This document shows, in pieces, positions 51,375-60,205 of a stretch of DNA of 64,000 nt (the stretch's first letter is position 1; each line of letters opens with the position of its first letter). This DNA is from Chloroflexota bacterium (GTDB taxonomy: Bacteria > Chloroflexota > Dehalococcoidia > FW602-bin16), in assembly GCA_004297765.1 (NCBI GenBank), contig SCTZ01000173.1, positions 1 through 64,000 of the forward strand, read 5' to 3'. The notes beneath the pieces are model-generated. The model ran no database searches. It saw nothing but the letters and a program-made list of their open reading frames with translations, and was not told where the DNA came from. Made by a program: the position numbers and the translations under genes.

Positions 51375-52562
51375 ATGCTGGTAAGAATGTCCCGATGGGT
51401 GCTTCTCTCCGGTCTCGCCATTGCCGTTCTCTTAATATCTATTGGCTGCGGCGGTGGTGCTAGTGAAGAAGGCGTAGTCAAGATCGGGTTCAACGATGGC
51501 ATAACCGGCGCTATCGGGTCCGTCGGAACCCCCGCTTTCGAGGGGGCGCAACTGGCGATTGACAAGATCAATGGGGCCGGCGGGATCAATGTCAACGGGA
51601 AGAAATACAAGCTGCAACTGGTTTCCTATGACAATCGTGGTGATCCCAAGGAAGCGGTTGCCATCACTGAGAAGCTGATCACGAAGGACCAGGTGAAGTT
51701 CATTTTTGGGCTCACAAGCAGTCCATCGGCAATGCCTTCCCAAGAAATCACGAATAAGAACAAGGTGCTGGCATTCTCGGCTTCGACGCAAATAGAGACC
51801 ATCCTAGGAAAGCCAGAGACCGCATACCTGTTCAAGACCCTCGGTGGTGAGGGACCACCGTACGGCAAGGCTGTTGGGTATGTGCCCTGGGCGGTGAAGA
51901 AACTCGGCATCAAGAATATCGCTCTCATGTCACCTTTGGATGTTGTTGGCGATACCTTCGACAAACTCTACGCGGCGACCTTTGAGGAGAATGGCGTCAA
52001 GGTGGTCGCGAGAGAGCGCTTTGAGCGTGCTGGAGCAGACTTCTACCCGCAACTGACAAAGATCAAGGCAGCGAATCCCGAGGCACTGGCAGTGTCGTAT
52101 ACCGACGAGGATGCGTTGAAGGTATTCCGGCAAGCGCTAGAGCTGGGGGTTACCAAGAAACTGGTCGGCATATCTTCGACGACCGTAGCCGTGGCAAAGG
52201 AGTTTCAGGGCAAATTCACAGACTACACTTTCGTAATTTCGACGCGGAACTTCGACACGGACGATGCGACGATCAAGCAATACCTCGCCGATTACAAGCA
52301 GAAATTCGGTAAAGATGCCGGCTCCAGCGTCTACTTTTCCCTATATTACTACGATCCAATCATGGTGCTGAGCAAGTCCATGGAAAAAGCCGGAACAGTG
52401 GACAATGCTGACAAGATCGCCGAGGCACTTCGTGGGATGGAGTACAAGGGCGTGATGAGCTACTGGGTCGATCCCAAGATCAACTACTTTGCCCACGGGT
52501 TTGACGTTGGCTACGTTGGCTCGGACGGCAAAGTGAACTACGATCGAGTCGAGGTCAGGTAA
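51375..52562 (+). CDS. ABC transporter substrate-binding lipoprotein, Liv type
   Basis: About 395 aa from ATG 51375, behind GAAGGAGGAAG. The lipoprotein signal VLLISIGCGGG anchors it outside the membrane. The Peripla_BP_6 fold is clear from IGFNDGITGAIG, GAQLAIDKINGAGGINVNGK and NRGDPKEAVAITEKLI. Branched-chain amino-acid-type binding proteins in anaerobic aromatic degraders often bind aromatic or aliphatic carboxylates instead. The permease and ATPase genes follow. A second, similar protein is encoded at 58752. Confidence 0.93.
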   Translation: MLVRMSRWVLLSGLAIAVLLISIGCGGGASEEGVVKIGFNDGITGAIGSVGTPAFEGAQLAIDKINGAGGINVNGKKYKLQLVSYDNRGDPKEAVAITEKLITKDQVKFIFGLTSSPSAMPSQEITNKNKVLAFSASTQIETILGKPETAYLFKTLGGEGPPYGKAVGYVPWAVKKLGIKNIALMSPLDVVGDTFDKLYAATFEENGVKVVARERFERAGADFYPQLTKIKAANPEALAVSYTDEDALKVFRQALELGVTKKLVGISSTTVAVAKEFQGKFTDYTFVISTRNFDTDDATIKQYLADYKQKFGKDAGSSVYFSLYYYDPIMVLSKSMEKAGTVDNADKIAEALRGMEYKGVMSYWVDPKINYFAHGFDVGYVGSDGKVNYDRVEVR

Positions 52563-52568
52563 GGTTTG

Positions 52569-52590
52569 GCCGGGGGCGCTCGCTCCCGGC
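52569..52590 (+). terminator. Stem-loop between binding protein and permease genes
   Basis: GCCGGGGGCG-CTCG-CTCCCGGC forms a short GC-rich hairpin seven bases after the binding-protein stop. There is no T-run. Such stems commonly raise the binding protein over the permease by partial termination or 3'-end protection. Confidence 0.5.
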
Positions 52591-52679
52591 TCGCCGCCAT
52601 CATTCGAGCAAGGCTGTTTATCGTTTGGAGCAGACCGCGTCGTTCCAGTGCCCACCGACTATTGTCTAGGAGATTCTAG

Positions 52680-53540
52680 ATGGAGAGCATCGTACCGCAA
52701 CTGATCAACGGGCTGCTCGCAGGTAGCATCTATGCGCTCATCGCCCTGGGGTTGACTATGACCTTCGGCATTCTGGGCGTGGTGAATTTCGCCCACGGTG
52801 AGATCATGATGGTCGGCAGCTACGTTGCTTTTATCGTCGCCGCCGGGCTCGGCGTCAACTTCTTCATCGCGCTAGTGATCGCGATATTGGCTGTCGCCGC
52901 GCTCGGATGGATCATCGAGCGGAGCACCTTTCGGTATACGCGCGAATTGCCGATGAATGGTCTCATTATGTCTATTGGGTTGGTCGCCATCATCCAGAAC
53001 GGTGTCATGTCTGTTTTCGGGGTGGACGTGCGCTCCATCCGACCGACCTTCCCTGAAAGCATATCCCTCTTTGGCGCATCGTTTGCCGGCCAACGCCTCT
53101 TCGCCTTTCTACTGATCGTAGGGCTGATGATCGGGTTTCAACTCTTCTTGAAGCGGGTCAAAACTGGGAAGGGCATTCGCGCGGTTGCTCAGAACTCCGA
53201 GGCCGCAGCACTGATGGGAATCAATGTCGATCGTGTCATGTTGTTCAGCTTCGTCATCGGCGCCGCTCTCGCCGGGATCGCCGGAGCGCTCGTGGCGACC
53301 ATGTTTATTGTCACACCGTTTATTGGCGTCTCCTACGTGTTGAAAGGCTTTGTGGTCATCGTACTGGGAGGGCTAGGCAGCATTCCCGGCGCCATTTTGG
53401 GCGCCTTCATTCTAGGAATAGTGGAGAGCTTCGGTGCTGGGTATATATCTACTTCTATCAAGGACGGATTTGGCTTTGCCCTGCTGCTTCTCGTGCTGTT
53501 CCTTAGGCCTTCCGGTCTACTCGGACGACAGTCGAGGTGA
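52680..53540 (+). CDS. livH: Branched-chain amino acid-type ABC permease LivH
   Basis: 286 aa with about eight membrane helices. Typical sequences are INGLLAGSIYALIALGLTM, FGILGVVNFAHGEIMMVG near the start, and IVLGGLGSIPGAILGAFILG near the end, which contains the ATPase-contact loop. It forms the channel with LivM. ATG 52680 has an AGGAG site. Firm family call; the solute is set by the binding proteins. Confidence 0.94.
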   Translation: MESIVPQLINGLLAGSIYALIALGLTMTFGILGVVNFAHGEIMMVGSYVAFIVAAGLGVNFFIALVIAILAVAALGWIIERSTFRYTRELPMNGLIMSIGLVAIIQNGVMSVFGVDVRSIRPTFPESISLFGASFAGQRLFAFLLIVGLMIGFQLFLKRVKTGKGIRAVAQNSEAAALMGINVDRVMLFSFVIGAALAGIAGALVATMFIVTPFIGVSYVLKGFVVIVLGGLGSIPGAILGAFILGIVESFGAGYISTSIKDGFGFALLLLVLFLRPSGLLGRQSR

Positions 53541-53546
53541 TGCATC

Positions 53547-54632
53547 GTGCATGATCATTCGGTGAGTCTTTCGCGCATCTCTGCTGCGGGATCTTTGCGT
53601 CCAAACGTACGGTCTGCGATGCCACTGATAGTCCTTGCTTTGGCTATAGTAGTCCCCTATTTCTTCGCAGGCGACAGATACATCCTGCACAATCTAATAG
53701 TGATAAGCCTCTATGGCGTTTTGACCCTGAGCCTGGGTCTGGTGATGGGCTATAGCGGGCAGTTCTGTCTGGCACAGGCCGCTTTCCTCGGCATCGGTGC
53801 CTACACGTCAACGCTGCTGATGCAGAATCTGAATCTGCACTTTGGGCTCGCCTCGGCGGCTGGAGCAGTCGCCGCCGCGGTTGCCGCGCTGATGATCGGC
53901 TATCCTTCCCTGCGCCTGAAGGGAATCTACTTCGCGATGGCAACTTTTGCTTTTGGCGAATTAGTGGTCTTGGTGCTCAAGAACTGGACGGACGTCACTA
54001 AGGGTGTCTATGGCATCAGTATCACGCGCCGTCCGGATCCAATACCGATCCCCTTCGGTGGACAGATATCTTTCGAGTCGAACCTTGCCTTCTACTACTT
54101 GACCCTGGCGGCACTTGTTATCACCTTCATCGTAATCCGCCAGCTAGTCAATTCGCGCTTTGGGCGAGCCCTGCTGGCGATCAGAGAAGACGAGGAACTG
54201 GCACAATCGATCGGCGTTGCGCTCACCAAGTATAAGATGATCGCCTTTGCTATTGGGGCGCTGCTCGCGGGCATGATGGGTGGCTTCTACGCCACATATC
54301 TCACTTTCATCATTCCGGATTCGTTCGGCATCGACGAGTCACTGAAGATGGTGATGATCGTGCTTATTGGTGGCAGTGGTACTCTGGCTGGACCTATTGT
54401 CGGCTCGGCGGTACTGGTGGCGCTGCCGGAGATGCTCGAGATCCCACCCACGGCGCGAATGATAGCCTACGGCATCGTGCTGATACTGTGCATTCGTTTC
54501 TTGCCTCAAGGAATAGTGGGCACACTAAGTATGCTTGGCAACCGCCGGACTCGACTTGATGGTTCGCAGGGAACGAAAGGAGAATGGCCAACTACAGTCT
54601 TAGATAAGGATGGACGCGATGGCCAGTCTTGA
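53547..54632 (+). CDS. livM: Branched-chain amino acid-type ABC permease LivM
   Basis: 361 aa from GTG 53547; a later start at Met 53619 is possible. About nine membrane helices, with YGVLTLSLGLVMGYSGQFCL, AQAAFLGIGAYTS, FGRALLAIREDEELAQSIGV and LIGGSGTLAGPIVGSAVL. These are standard LivM features. It starts six bases after livH, and its 3' end overlaps livG. Confidence 0.94.
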   Translation: MHDHSVSLSRISAAGSLRPNVRSAMPLIVLALAIVVPYFFAGDRYILHNLIVISLYGVLTLSLGLVMGYSGQFCLAQAAFLGIGAYTSTLLMQNLNLHFGLASAAGAVAAAVAALMIGYPSLRLKGIYFAMATFAFGELVVLVLKNWTDVTKGVYGISITRRPDPIPIPFGGQISFESNLAFYYLTLAALVITFIVIRQLVNSRFGRALLAIREDEELAQSIGVALTKYKMIAFAIGALLAGMMGGFYATYLTFIIPDSFGIDESLKMVMIVLIGGSGTLAGPIVGSAVLVALPEMLEIPPTARMIAYGIVLILCIRFLPQGIVGTLSMLGNRRTRLDGSQGTKGEWPTTVLDKDGRDGQS

Positions 54633-55404
54633 AATCAAAGACATAACGCGGGATTTCGGCGGACTAAGGGCGCTACACAGCGTGACGGCATCATTGGGCG
54701 AAGGAGAGATACTGGGGCTCATTGGGCCTAACGGCGCTGGCAAGACGACGCTGTTCAATGTCATCAGCGGCTTCATGCGTCCCACGGTTGGAAGCATCAT
54801 CTGGAAGGGCCACGATATCACCAAGCTTCGCCCGGACAGCATTGCGCCGATGGGTGTCGTGAGGACGTTCCAGAGCCTCAAAGTGTTTCGCGGCATGAGC
54901 GTGCTCGAGAACATCATGATTGCCGGCCATATTGCCAGTAGCGCTGGAGTGCTGGATGCCCTCGTGAGCACGGCCATGGCTAGAAAGGAGAGCGCACTGG
55001 GAAAGGAAAACGCGCGGCGCGTCCTCGATTTCGTAGGCCTTACGCACGTCAGCGGCGAGCTGGCCAAAAACTTACCCTATGGTCTGGGGCGCAAGTTGGG
55101 CGTGGCGATAGCGCTTACCTGCTCGCCACAAGTTCTGCTTCTCGACGAGCCGGCAGCGGGCCTCAACGTCGATGAGACCGCCGATATGGCCGACCTGGTC
55201 GGAAGGATTCGCGGGCAGGGAACGTCCGTATGTCTGGTGGAGCACGACATGCACTTCTTGATGGGGGTGGTGGATAGGGTGATCGTGCTAAACGCGGGCA
55301 AGATCATCGCCAATGGCACCCCGGCGGAAGTGCAGCGAAACGAGGAAGTGATCAAGGTTTATCTGGGAGAGGGCCGAAGAGGTGTTAAGGTTAGAGGGCG
55401 TTAG
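54619..55404 (+). CDS. livG: ABC transporter ATP-binding protein LivG
   Basis: About 261 aa from ATG 54619, which has a better-placed AAGGA than ATG 54610. Walker A is GPNGAGKTTLFNVISG and the signature NLPYGLGRKLGVAIAL (in place of SYGQQR). Walker B is VLLLDEPAAGLN and the switch His is in LVEHDMHFLM. It hydrolyses ATP on the cytoplasmic side with LivF to drive uptake. It overlaps livM at the start and livF at the end. Confidence 0.94.
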   Translation: MASLEIKDITRDFGGLRALHSVTASLGEGEILGLIGPNGAGKTTLFNVISGFMRPTVGSIIWKGHDITKLRPDSIAPMGVVRTFQSLKVFRGMSVLENIMIAGHIASSAGVLDALVSTAMARKESALGKENARRVLDFVGLTHVSGELAKNLPYGLGRKLGVAIALTCSPQVLLLDEPAAGLNVDETADMADLVGRIRGQGTSVCLVEHDMHFLMGVVDRVIVLNAGKIIANGTPAEVQRNEEVIKVYLGEGRRGVKVRGR

Positions 55405-56086
55405 CAGTAGCTATGGCTCGGCTGAAGTACTGAAGGGTATTTCCCTCGAGGTTGACGAGGGGGAATTCGTCTGCGTTCTAGGCGCCAATGGCGCCGGCAA
55501 GACGACGTTGCTGCGTACGATTTCTGGCTTGATGAGGCATCGTCGAGGCAGTATTACCTTCCTTGGCAAAGACATCTCCGGCGCCGGTTCCGATGCCGTA
55601 GTCAAGATGGGGATTGTGCATGTGCCTGAGGGGCGGCAGATCTTTCCGGACATGACGGTCATCGAGAACCTTGAGATGGGGGCCTACTCGAGACGTGACC
55701 GACAAGGCATCACCGAAGACCTGGAGCGGGTATTCACGCTATTTCCGAGGCTACGGGAGAGACACAAACAGACAGGCGGATCTATGAGCGGTGGTGAGCA
55801 ACAGATGTTGGCCATCGGCCGCGGGCTAATGGCGAGGCCCAAGGTATTCCTGCTCGACGAGCCATCCTTGGGCTTAGCGCCACTGGTGGTAGAACACATC
55901 TATGACGTCATCTTCGACATTCACAAGCAGGGCACGACCATCTTGTTGGTCGAGCAGAATGCTCCCCTCGCATTGGACGTGGCGAACCGAGGCTACATTC
56001 TGGCAAGTGGTCGGATTCTGCATAGCGGTAGCGCTGCTGAACTCGCGGCGGACGAGGCTGTCCAGCGGGCGTATCTTGGTGTTTAG
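55382..56086 (+). CDS. livF: ABC transporter ATP-binding protein LivF
   Basis: 234 aa from GTG 55382, overlapping livG by 23 bases. Walker A is GANGAGKTTLLRTISG, the signature is GSMSGGEQQMLAIGRGLM, Walker B is VFLLDEPSLGLAP and the switch His is replaced by Gln in LVEQNAPLAL, as usual for LivF. It completes the importer with LivH, LivM and LivG. Confidence 0.95.
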   Translation: MLRLEGVSSSYGSAEVLKGISLEVDEGEFVCVLGANGAGKTTLLRTISGLMRHRRGSITFLGKDISGAGSDAVVKMGIVHVPEGRQIFPDMTVIENLEMGAYSRRDRQGITEDLERVFTLFPRLRERHKQTGGSMSGGEQQMLAIGRGLMARPKVFLLDEPSLGLAPLVVEHIYDVIFDIHKQGTTILLVEQNAPLALDVANRGYILASGRILHSGSAAELAADEAVQRAYLGV

Positions 56087-56175
56087 GGATCTGTGGGCGC
56101 CTATCGTTGCTCACGCACTGGTATCCCTAATTCAAGGGCTGCAGACATTCATGACGGCGTAACGAGAGGTGGGCA

Positions 56176-57411
56176 ATGACGGATGTTGAGTGGCGTCCCT
56201 TGATGTCGCACGAGAAGCAGAGTGAGCTCTATAGCGCATACTGGTCCGAACTTGACAACGCACATGAAAACGGCAGGCCGGTAGTCTGGTGTATGGGCAT
56301 GGCGCCACAGGAGATATTCAGAGCGGTCGACGCCGTGATTCTTTTTTGCGACAACTTCGGAGCGACTTTAGCAATGGCGGGGATCAGCCAGGAGCTTTGT
56401 GAGGTGGCGGAGACGAAAGGTTTTACGATGGAGCTCTGCTCCTACGCCAGAGGGCACATAGGCGCCCAGCTCACCGGTCGCAACCCACAGGGAAAGCCGC
56501 TGCGTAAGCCGGACATGATAGTCTACCCCAGCAGCCGATGCACTATATACGATGGTTGGGCCAAGGTATTCAAGGATATGTACCCGGACGTACGTCTGGT
56601 CTCCATCGATGTCCCAGCGCTGAACGATGGCATGAGCGAGGACGAACAGGACGGGGCGCACGCCTACGTGAAGCGCCAGCTTCTAGAGATCATTGAGCTC
56701 ATCGATAACCGATGGGGACATCGCTTCGACTATGACCGCCTCGCCGAGATGGTTGGCAACACGGGAGCGGCCGGACGCGGCCTCCTCGCGATGCATCAGA
56801 CCATGCGGATGGTCCCAGCGCCAGTTAGCACGATCGATATGTTCTTTAATTTGTTCCCATTATTCTCGTTGCGAGGACGGCCTGAGCCCGCCTTATACTA
56901 CGCCGAGGCCAAGGCCGAAATCGATCAGCGAATCGCCGAAGGCTTCGCCGCCGTGCCACAGGAGAAGTTCCGTTTGTACTGGGACGGCGTTGCTATCTGG
57001 ACCCGACTGCCCGAGCAATTCCGTCAGATTGCCCGCCACCGTGCAGTGTTAGTGTCCTCGGTCTATTCCAACGGTAACGCCGAAAACAGCGCGCGGTGTG
57101 ACGCGGCCCGCCCTCTTGACTCGCTGGTTGATACGATGTTGTGGTCGTTCACCAACCTTGGTCTACAAGGCAAAACCGAGCTTATCAGTCGGCTGGTTAC
57201 GGATTTTCACGCCGACGGTATCATCATGCAGGTTAGCCGAAGCTGCAAGCCTTACTTCGTCGGCGAGCGGATGTTCATCAAGAAAGTAGCCGAGCGAACG
57301 GGGGTGCCTTACGTCGAGGTGCCTGGCGACATGGCTGATCCCAGGATGTACTCTTGGCAAGAGATCGAGGACCGCATCGAGGCTTTCTTGGAGCGCTTGG
57401 CGGGCAGCTAG
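56176..57411 (+). CDS. 2-Hydroxyacyl-CoA dehydratase / benzoyl-CoA reductase family subunit (HgdB/BcrB-like) 1
   Basis: 411 aa. Cysteines likely to ligate a 4Fe-4S cluster are spread as in this family: MELCSYARGHIG near residue 95, YPSSRCTIYDG near 120 and VSRSCKPYFVGE near 350. The Rossmann-like repeats and the end GVPYVEVPGDMADPRMY agree. These subunits use a ketyl-radical mechanism either to dehydrate 2-hydroxyacyl-CoAs or to reduce aromatic rings, after one-electron activation by an ATP-using Fe-S activator. No activator gene is in this window. The partner subunit follows 70 bases later. Confidence 0.85.
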   Translation: MTDVEWRPLMSHEKQSELYSAYWSELDNAHENGRPVVWCMGMAPQEIFRAVDAVILFCDNFGATLAMAGISQELCEVAETKGFTMELCSYARGHIGAQLTGRNPQGKPLRKPDMIVYPSSRCTIYDGWAKVFKDMYPDVRLVSIDVPALNDGMSEDEQDGAHAYVKRQLLEIIELIDNRWGHRFDYDRLAEMVGNTGAAGRGLLAMHQTMRMVPAPVSTIDMFFNLFPLFSLRGRPEPALYYAEAKAEIDQRIAEGFAAVPQEKFRLYWDGVAIWTRLPEQFRQIARHRAVLVSSVYSNGNAENSARCDAARPLDSLVDTMLWSFTNLGLQGKTELISRLVTDFHADGIIMQVSRSCKPYFVGERMFIKKVAERTGVPYVEVPGDMADPRMYSWQEIEDRIEAFLERLAGS

Positions 57412-57481
57412 AGCCTCGCCATTGGCCGTCTCGCCATCGGCCATCGGTGTTTCCGGAGATCCTCATAGGAGACGTGCTGCG

Positions 57482-58615
57482 ATGCAAGAAGACGTAATGG
57501 AGTTCGCGGACATCGTGCGTCGCCCCTACGCGGCAATAGCTTCGGCAAAAGAGAAGTCCGGGAAGTGCGCCATCGGCTGCTTCCCAATGTATGTACCCCA
57601 CGAAGTGGTCGACGCTGCGTGGATGCTGCCGGTCGACATCTATGGTGGCAGTGGTGGGATGACCGTCGCGGCTGAATATTTCGAATCGATTAACTGCTAT
57701 CCAATGCGTAATGCCTTCGAGTTGCTGCTAACTGGCCAGCTCAGCGTCTTGGATGGCGCGATCTTCGGCACCACGTGCAACGCTGCCAAATCCGGAGGCG
57801 ACATCTGGCGAAGCCTCCGGGTGCTTCCACACTTTCACCAGTTGACACTTCCTAACAGGGTAAGGGGAGCGCATGCGCTAGAATACTTCCAGCAGCAGAT
57901 CGAGCGATTGTGCGAATCCCTAGCAGTCTGGGGCGGCCGGACAATTGGCAGGGAGGAGCTCGCCGCCTCAATTAGGCGCTACAACCACAGCCGCAACCTA
58001 CTGGAACAGCTCGCCGAGATTAGCCAGCAACATCCGGAGATGTTGACCCCACAGGACTTTACCATTGTCCGCGCCGCAGGCAGCTTCATGCTTCGGTCTG
58101 ATTACGTAAGTCTCCTCACTCGCCTACTGGCGGATATCGCAGCTAAAACGTCTGATAGCGAAGAGGAATGGGTGGGGCTGGCACTAGTTGGTAACCCCTG
58201 TGATATGCCACTGTTCGAGCTACTGTCCATCATTCATGAAGCGGGCGCTGTGGTCGTAGCGGATGAAACCACATCGGGAAGGAGGGCGTGGGTTAAGGTT
58301 TCTGAGAGGTTAGAGCCTATCGCTGCGTTGGCCCGACGGTACCTCGACATGCCGCCATGTCCCACGCAGTGCGATGATAACATGGATGCGCAGTACGAAT
58401 ACCTGCTTGGTCTGGCGACGACCGGCAGAGCACTGGGTGTGGTGTTTGTGCGGCCATTGTACTGTGATCCGGCGGGAATGGTCTACCCGGTGCTCGCCAA
58501 CCGGCTCAGCGCGGCAAACGTTCCAACCCTCCGTCTGGATCTGGATGGACGGGAAGGAGCGCGGGGCCAGGTCCGAACTAGGCTGCAGGCGTTCGTCGAG
58601 ATGGTGAGGAGGTAG
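57482..58615 (+). CDS. 2-Hydroxyacyl-CoA dehydratase / benzoyl-CoA reductase family subunit (HgdB/BcrC-like) 2
   Basis: About 377 aa from ATG 57482, behind AGGAGA; the frame opens earlier at 57422 without a site. Conserved cysteine positions are in IGCFPMYVPHEVVDAAWMLP (residue ~30), FGTTCNAAKSGGDIW near 105 and VRPLYCDPAGMVYP near 340. A further LVGNPCDMPLFELL lies in the middle. This matches the smaller BcrC/HgdB-type chain, so the two genes encode a heterodimeric catalytic component. Ring reduction and hydroxyacyl dehydration cannot be told apart by eye. Confidence 0.85.
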   Translation: MQEDVMEFADIVRRPYAAIASAKEKSGKCAIGCFPMYVPHEVVDAAWMLPVDIYGGSGGMTVAAEYFESINCYPMRNAFELLLTGQLSVLDGAIFGTTCNAAKSGGDIWRSLRVLPHFHQLTLPNRVRGAHALEYFQQQIERLCESLAVWGGRTIGREELAASIRRYNHSRNLLEQLAEISQQHPEMLTPQDFTIVRAAGSFMLRSDYVSLLTRLLADIAAKTSDSEEEWVGLALVGNPCDMPLFELLSIIHEAGAVVVADETTSGRRAWVKVSERLEPIAALARRYLDMPPCPTQCDDNMDAQYEYLLGLATTGRALGVVFVRPLYCDPAGMVYPVLANRLSAANVPTLRLDLDGREGARGQVRTRLQAFVEMVRR

Positions 58616-58751
58616 GCATAGAAGATCACGCTGTGGTGAAGGTCCAAAGCACCACCTGGTGCCAAGTAGCCATCTCATGAGTGACACGCGTCGGGTACTG
58701 TTGTGGCGATAGTCTAGTTAAGAGAAAAAGCAGGAGGAAGAGGAGTATCCC

Positions 58752-60035
58752 ATGAGTCGAAAGCTTGATTCGCACGTAAGACTTGCCGGGATCATGTTGT
58801 TCATCGTAACCTTGCTGCTGTCCGCTTGCGGGGCACCGTCCGCGGCGCCAACAACCAAGGCGCCTGCTGCCCCCGCACAGTCCGCGTCGGCGCCCGCGGC
58901 TTCTGCGCAGCCCTCGTCCGCGGCGCCCGCCAGCGAGACTATTAAGTGGGGTGCCCTCGATGGTCTAACTGGCAACATCGCCTCCGTTTCCGTTCCCGCG
59001 CAAGAGGGAGCCCAGGTTGCCGTGGCGAAGATCAATGCCGCTGGCGGCATCAAAGTCGGAGGCAAGAGCTACAAGATCGAGCTAGTCACGTATGACAATC
59101 GAGGTGACCCCAAGGAATCGGTCGCTGGTGCCGAGAAGCTGATCTCCAGAGACGGCGTCAAGGTAATCGTCGGTCCATCTTTCAGCGTGGCAACGCAACC
59201 GACACAGGAAATCACCAACAGAGACAAGGTGATCCTGCTGACTCCAGCCCAGATCGTCGAGAGCTATCTGGATAAGCCGGATAAGAAGTGGATCGTCAAG
59301 TCTCTTGTCGGTGAGGCGCCGCCTTATGGCAAGGCCGTGTTTATGCCAGCGTACGCCAGTAAGGAATTGAACCTCAAGAGCATCGCGATAGCCTCGCCAA
59401 ACGATGAGGTTGGGACGACCATCGCCAAGCAGTACAAAGAAGGATTCGAGAAGGCAGGGGTGAAGGTAACCGCGGTCGAGCTCTTTGACCGCAAAGCCGC
59501 CGATTACTACCCTGAGCTTACTAGAATCAAGGCCACCAACCCTGAGGCTCTGGGTGTGGCCTACGTTGACGAAGATGGCAAGAAGTGGTTCCGGCAGGCG
59601 GTGGAGCTCGGTATCACGAAGAAACTGGTGGGTATATCTTCGATGACGCCGGCCGCGATCGCCGGCATCGAGGACAAGATCACCGACTACGTGATTTCCT
59701 ATGCCACAAAGAACCTGGCGAATGATACGCCTCAAATCAAGCAGTTCAAGGACGAGTATAAGCAGCTATTCGGCCGCGACCTCGACGCCTCGAAATTCGC
59801 GTTGCTCTACTACTACGAACCGATTCAGATGCTTGTGAAGGCGATGGAAAAGGCCGGCACCGTTACCGACACAGACAAGATAATCGATGCCTTGCGTGGC
59901 TCAGAGTTCAAAGGGGTCATGACTTACACGGCGCTCAAGGACCAGGGACTGTTGGCGCATGGCTTTGATGCTGCGCACATTACTTATCCCGGTGGAAAGG
60001 CCACGTTCTCTAGCCTCGGCCTGGGCGCTCAGTAG
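58752..60035 (+). CDS. ABC transporter substrate-binding lipoprotein, Liv type, second copy
   Basis: 427 aa. The lipoprotein signal is LFIVTLLLSACGAPS. After the Cys comes a ~40-residue Ala/Pro/Ser linker that probably spans the wall or envelope. The Peripla_BP_6 domain follows (WGALDGLTGNIASV, INAAGGIKVGGKSYKIELVT). It is a paralogue of the protein at 51375, with many matching stretches. It has no permease of its own, so both probably feed the same Liv channel with different but related acids. Confidence 0.93.
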   Translation: MSRKLDSHVRLAGIMLFIVTLLLSACGAPSAAPTTKAPAAPAQSASAPAASAQPSSAAPASETIKWGALDGLTGNIASVSVPAQEGAQVAVAKINAAGGIKVGGKSYKIELVTYDNRGDPKESVAGAEKLISRDGVKVIVGPSFSVATQPTQEITNRDKVILLTPAQIVESYLDKPDKKWIVKSLVGEAPPYGKAVFMPAYASKELNLKSIAIASPNDEVGTTIAKQYKEGFEKAGVKVTAVELFDRKAADYYPELTRIKATNPEALGVAYVDEDGKKWFRQAVELGITKKLVGISSMTPAAIAGIEDKITDYVISYATKNLANDTPQIKQFKDEYKQLFGRDLDASKFALLYYYEPIQMLVKAMEKAGTVTDTDKIIDALRGSEFKGVMTYTALKDQGLLAHGFDAAHITYPGGKATFSSLGLGAQ

Positions 60036-60061
60036 TTGGTCTGCTAGCCACGTTCAATTCG

Positions 60062-60103
60062 CTCGTCTAGGAGACTTCGGTGCCGCCGGGTCTCCTAGAC
60101 GAG
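60062..60103 (+). terminator. Perfect 14-base stem-loop after the second binding protein
   Basis: CTCGTCTAGGAGAC (60062-60075) and GTCTCCTAGACGAG (60090-60103) form a perfect stem with a 14-base loop. No T-run follows, so it may stabilise or partly end the binding-protein transcript before the molybdopterin gene. Confidence 0.6.
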
Positions 60104-60205
60104 GAAGTCACGGATCCGGGTCGGTTGAGGACGCGCTTCGATACCGCCAACGGGTCTTGACCACCAGATCCGCCTTTCAAAGTCCGTGGGGGCAAGGAGG
60201 AGCTA

